Assembly (NCBI RefSeq): GCF_900115545.1
Contig: NZ_FOWV01000003.1
Location: 496,001-560,000 of the forward strand
Length of the DNA stretch: 64,000 nt
Source: Ralstonia sp. NFACC01
GTDB lineage: Bacteria > Pseudomonadota > Gammaproteobacteria > Burkholderiales > Burkholderiaceae
Reading direction: 5' to 3'
Position 1 is the stretch's first letter. Every line of letters starts with the position of its first letter. Shown piece after piece: positions 62,878-64,000 of the stretch. The notes under the pieces are model-generated. The model was given only the letters and a program-made list of their open reading frames with translations, was not told where the DNA came from and made no database searches. The position numbers and the translations under genes are program-made.

Positions 62878-64000
62878 ATGGCCGAAGCACTCGACTCATC
62901 ACGCACCGCCGCCAACGCGCTGGAGCGCATCACAGACCGCACCCTCGTCAAAACGCAGTCCTATGTCGACGGCGCCTGGGTGGACGCGGCAGACGGCGCG
63001 ACCTTCCCTGTCTACGACCCAGCCACCAACGCACACCTGACCGACGTCGCCAACCTCGGGCATGCAGAAACGCTGCGCGCGATCGACGCGGCCAACGCGG
63101 CGTGGCCTGCGTGGCGCGAGCTGACTGGGAAGGAGCGCGCAGCGCTGATGCGCCGCTGGTTCGACCTGCTGATTGCCAACGCCGACGACCTCGCCGCACT
63201 GATGACGGCAGAGCAAGGCAAGCCGCTGGCCGAAGCCAAGGGCGAGATCGTCTATGGCGCATCGTTCATCGAGTGGTTTGCCGAAGAAGCCAAGCGCATC
63301 TCGGGCGACGTGATGGCCAGCACCTGGCGCGACAAGCGCATGGTCGTGTTGAAGCAGCCGGTGGGCGTGTGCGCCTCCATCACGCCGTGGAACTTCCCGC
63401 TGGCGATGATCACCCGCAAGGTTGCGCCGGCCATGGCGGCAGGTTGCACCATCGTCATCAAGCCGGCTGAACAGACGCCGCTGTCTGCGCTGGCGATGGC
63501 CGAACTGGCGCACCGCGCGGGCATTCCCAAGGGCGTGGTCAACGTGGTGACGGGCGATGCGGACCGCTCGATCGCCATCGGTAAAGCCCTGTGCGAATCG
63601 CCGATCGTGCGGCATCTGTCGTTCACGGGCTCGACGCCGGTGGGCCGCATCCTGATGCAGCAGTGCTCGCCGACGGTGAAGAAGGTAGCGTTGGAACTTG
63701 GCGGCCATGCGCCGTTCATCGTGTTCGACGACGCCGATATCGATGCCGCCGTTGAGGGCGCGGTGCAGTCGAAGTACCGCAATGCCGGCCAGACGTGCGT
63801 GTGTACGAACCGTTTCTACGTGCATGCCTCGGTGTACGACGTGTTTGTCGAGAAGCTCTCGGCCAAGGTGCGCGGCATCAAAGTCGGCAACGGCTTCGAG
63901 TCGGGCGTGGTGCAAGGCCCGCTGATCGACGATCAGGCCGTGGAGAAAGTGCAGCGCCACATTGACGACGCGACGCTGAAAGGCGCGCGCCTGACCGCCG
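62878..64000 (+). CDS. gabD: NAD(P)-dependent succinate-semialdehyde dehydrogenase, N-terminal part (cut by window edge)
   Basis: An aldehyde dehydrogenase open from ATG 62878 to the window end (374 codons seen). TPWNFPLAMITRKVAPA, SFTGSTPVGRILMQQ, the catalytic-glutamate motif LELGGHAPFIVFDDAD and the nucleophile region NAGQTCVCTNRFYVH are all present and are typical of GabD-type succinate-semialdehyde dehydrogenases. ATG 62878 is chosen because TGGAAAA lies seven bases before it; ATG 62866 is in frame 12 bases upstream. The downstream end and neighbours are unknown. Confidence 0.88.
   Translation, partial: MAEALDSSRTAANALERITDRTLVKTQSYVDGAWVDAADGATFPVYDPATNAHLTDVANLGHAETLRAIDAANAAWPAWRELTGKERAALMRRWFDLLIANADDLAALMTAEQGKPLAEAKGEIVYGASFIEWFAEEAKRISGDVMASTWRDKRMVVLKQPVGVCASITPWNFPLAMITRKVAPAMAAGCTIVIKPAEQTPLSALAMAELAHRAGIPKGVVNVVTGDADRSIAIGKALCESPIVRHLSFTGSTPVGRILMQQCSPTVKKVALELGGHAPFIVFDDADIDAAVEGAVQSKYRNAGQTCVCTNRFYVHASVYDVFVEKLSAKVRGIKVGNGFESGVVQGPLIDDQAVEKVQRHIDDATLKGARLTA

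Noticed and set aside
62899-63960. 353-codon open frame on the minus strand
   Set aside because: It lies antisense to the gabD-like dehydrogenase, whose catalytic motifs are intact on the plus strand.

Overview
The window is a GC-rich, gene-dense bacterial chromosome segment. The protein sequences and gene order point to a betaproteobacterium of the order Burkholderiales, most likely Ralstonia. The basis is a tryptophan-to-anthranilate kynBUA operon, a FAD-dependent glucose dehydrogenase of the Burkholderia cepacia type, a Pseudomonas-style kguEKTD/ptxS operon, type IV pilus minor pilins, and the ybgC-tolQRAB-pal-cpoB order. The genus is inferred from memory of gene content, without a database comparison. 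I see no rRNA, CRISPR array, insertion sequence or prophage. The only RNA gene found is one tRNA-Lys.

Layout. 1-4 kb: the end of a hemerythrin-like gene, a thioredoxin-fold protein without active-site cysteines, tcdA, and an AsmA-family protein. 4-7.4 kb: a three-subunit periplasmic glucose dehydrogenase (Tat-exported small subunit, GMC flavoprotein, triheme cytochrome c). 7.6-12.4 kb: pdxH, cfa, a DUF72 protein, msrA, a flavin reductase and a DUF3079 protein. 12.4-15.9 kb: an Lrp-type regulator divergent from kynB-kynU-kynA. 15.9-19.8 kb: an IclR regulator divergent from a glutaryl-CoA dehydrogenase with a perfect palindrome between them, then a purine-type permease. 19.9-25.8 kb: a 1-Cys peroxiredoxin, an ElaB/YqjE-like envelope cassette, a FetAB-like ABC exporter, a Nudix hydrolase and a TauD-family dioxygenase. 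26-31.8 kb: the 2-ketogluconate operon kguE-kguK-kguT-kguD followed by ptxS and a nucleoside deoxyribosyltransferase, with a PtxS-like operator in front. 32-39.5 kb: tRNA-Lys, a YeeE/YedE transporter, queC and the Tol-Pal operon. 39.6-42.6 kb: an SDR dehydrogenase, glyA and nrdR. 42.6-54.1 kb: two divergent minor-pilin operons. 54-59.4 kb: ribD-ribE-ribBA-ribH-nusB and an aminotransferase. 59.5-64 kb: a lytic transglycosylase, ubiD and the start of a gabD-like dehydrogenase.

How the parts fit. The glucose dehydrogenase and the kgu operon belong to the same peripheral route: periplasmic oxidation of glucose, then uptake, phosphorylation and reduction of 2-ketogluconate to 6-phosphogluconate. 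A gluconate 2-dehydrogenase step would have to be encoded elsewhere. The kyn operon turns tryptophan into anthranilate. The minus-strand pilus operon (fimT-pilV-pilW-pilX-pilY1-pilE) is a canonical minor-pilin set whose PilY1 carries an N-terminal L-type lectin-like domain.

The most unusual part is the plus-strand operon at 49.6-54.1 kb. It repeats the V-W-X-Y1-E order with reduced members: a 63-residue PilV-like protein that is essentially only the pilin helix, a 602-residue PilY1-like protein without the N-terminal half or the canonical calcium loop, and a PilE-like protein with Ala instead of Gly at the predicted cleavage site. It looks like a second, streamlined pilus-priming complex, and I consider it the best candidate for an under-described system here.
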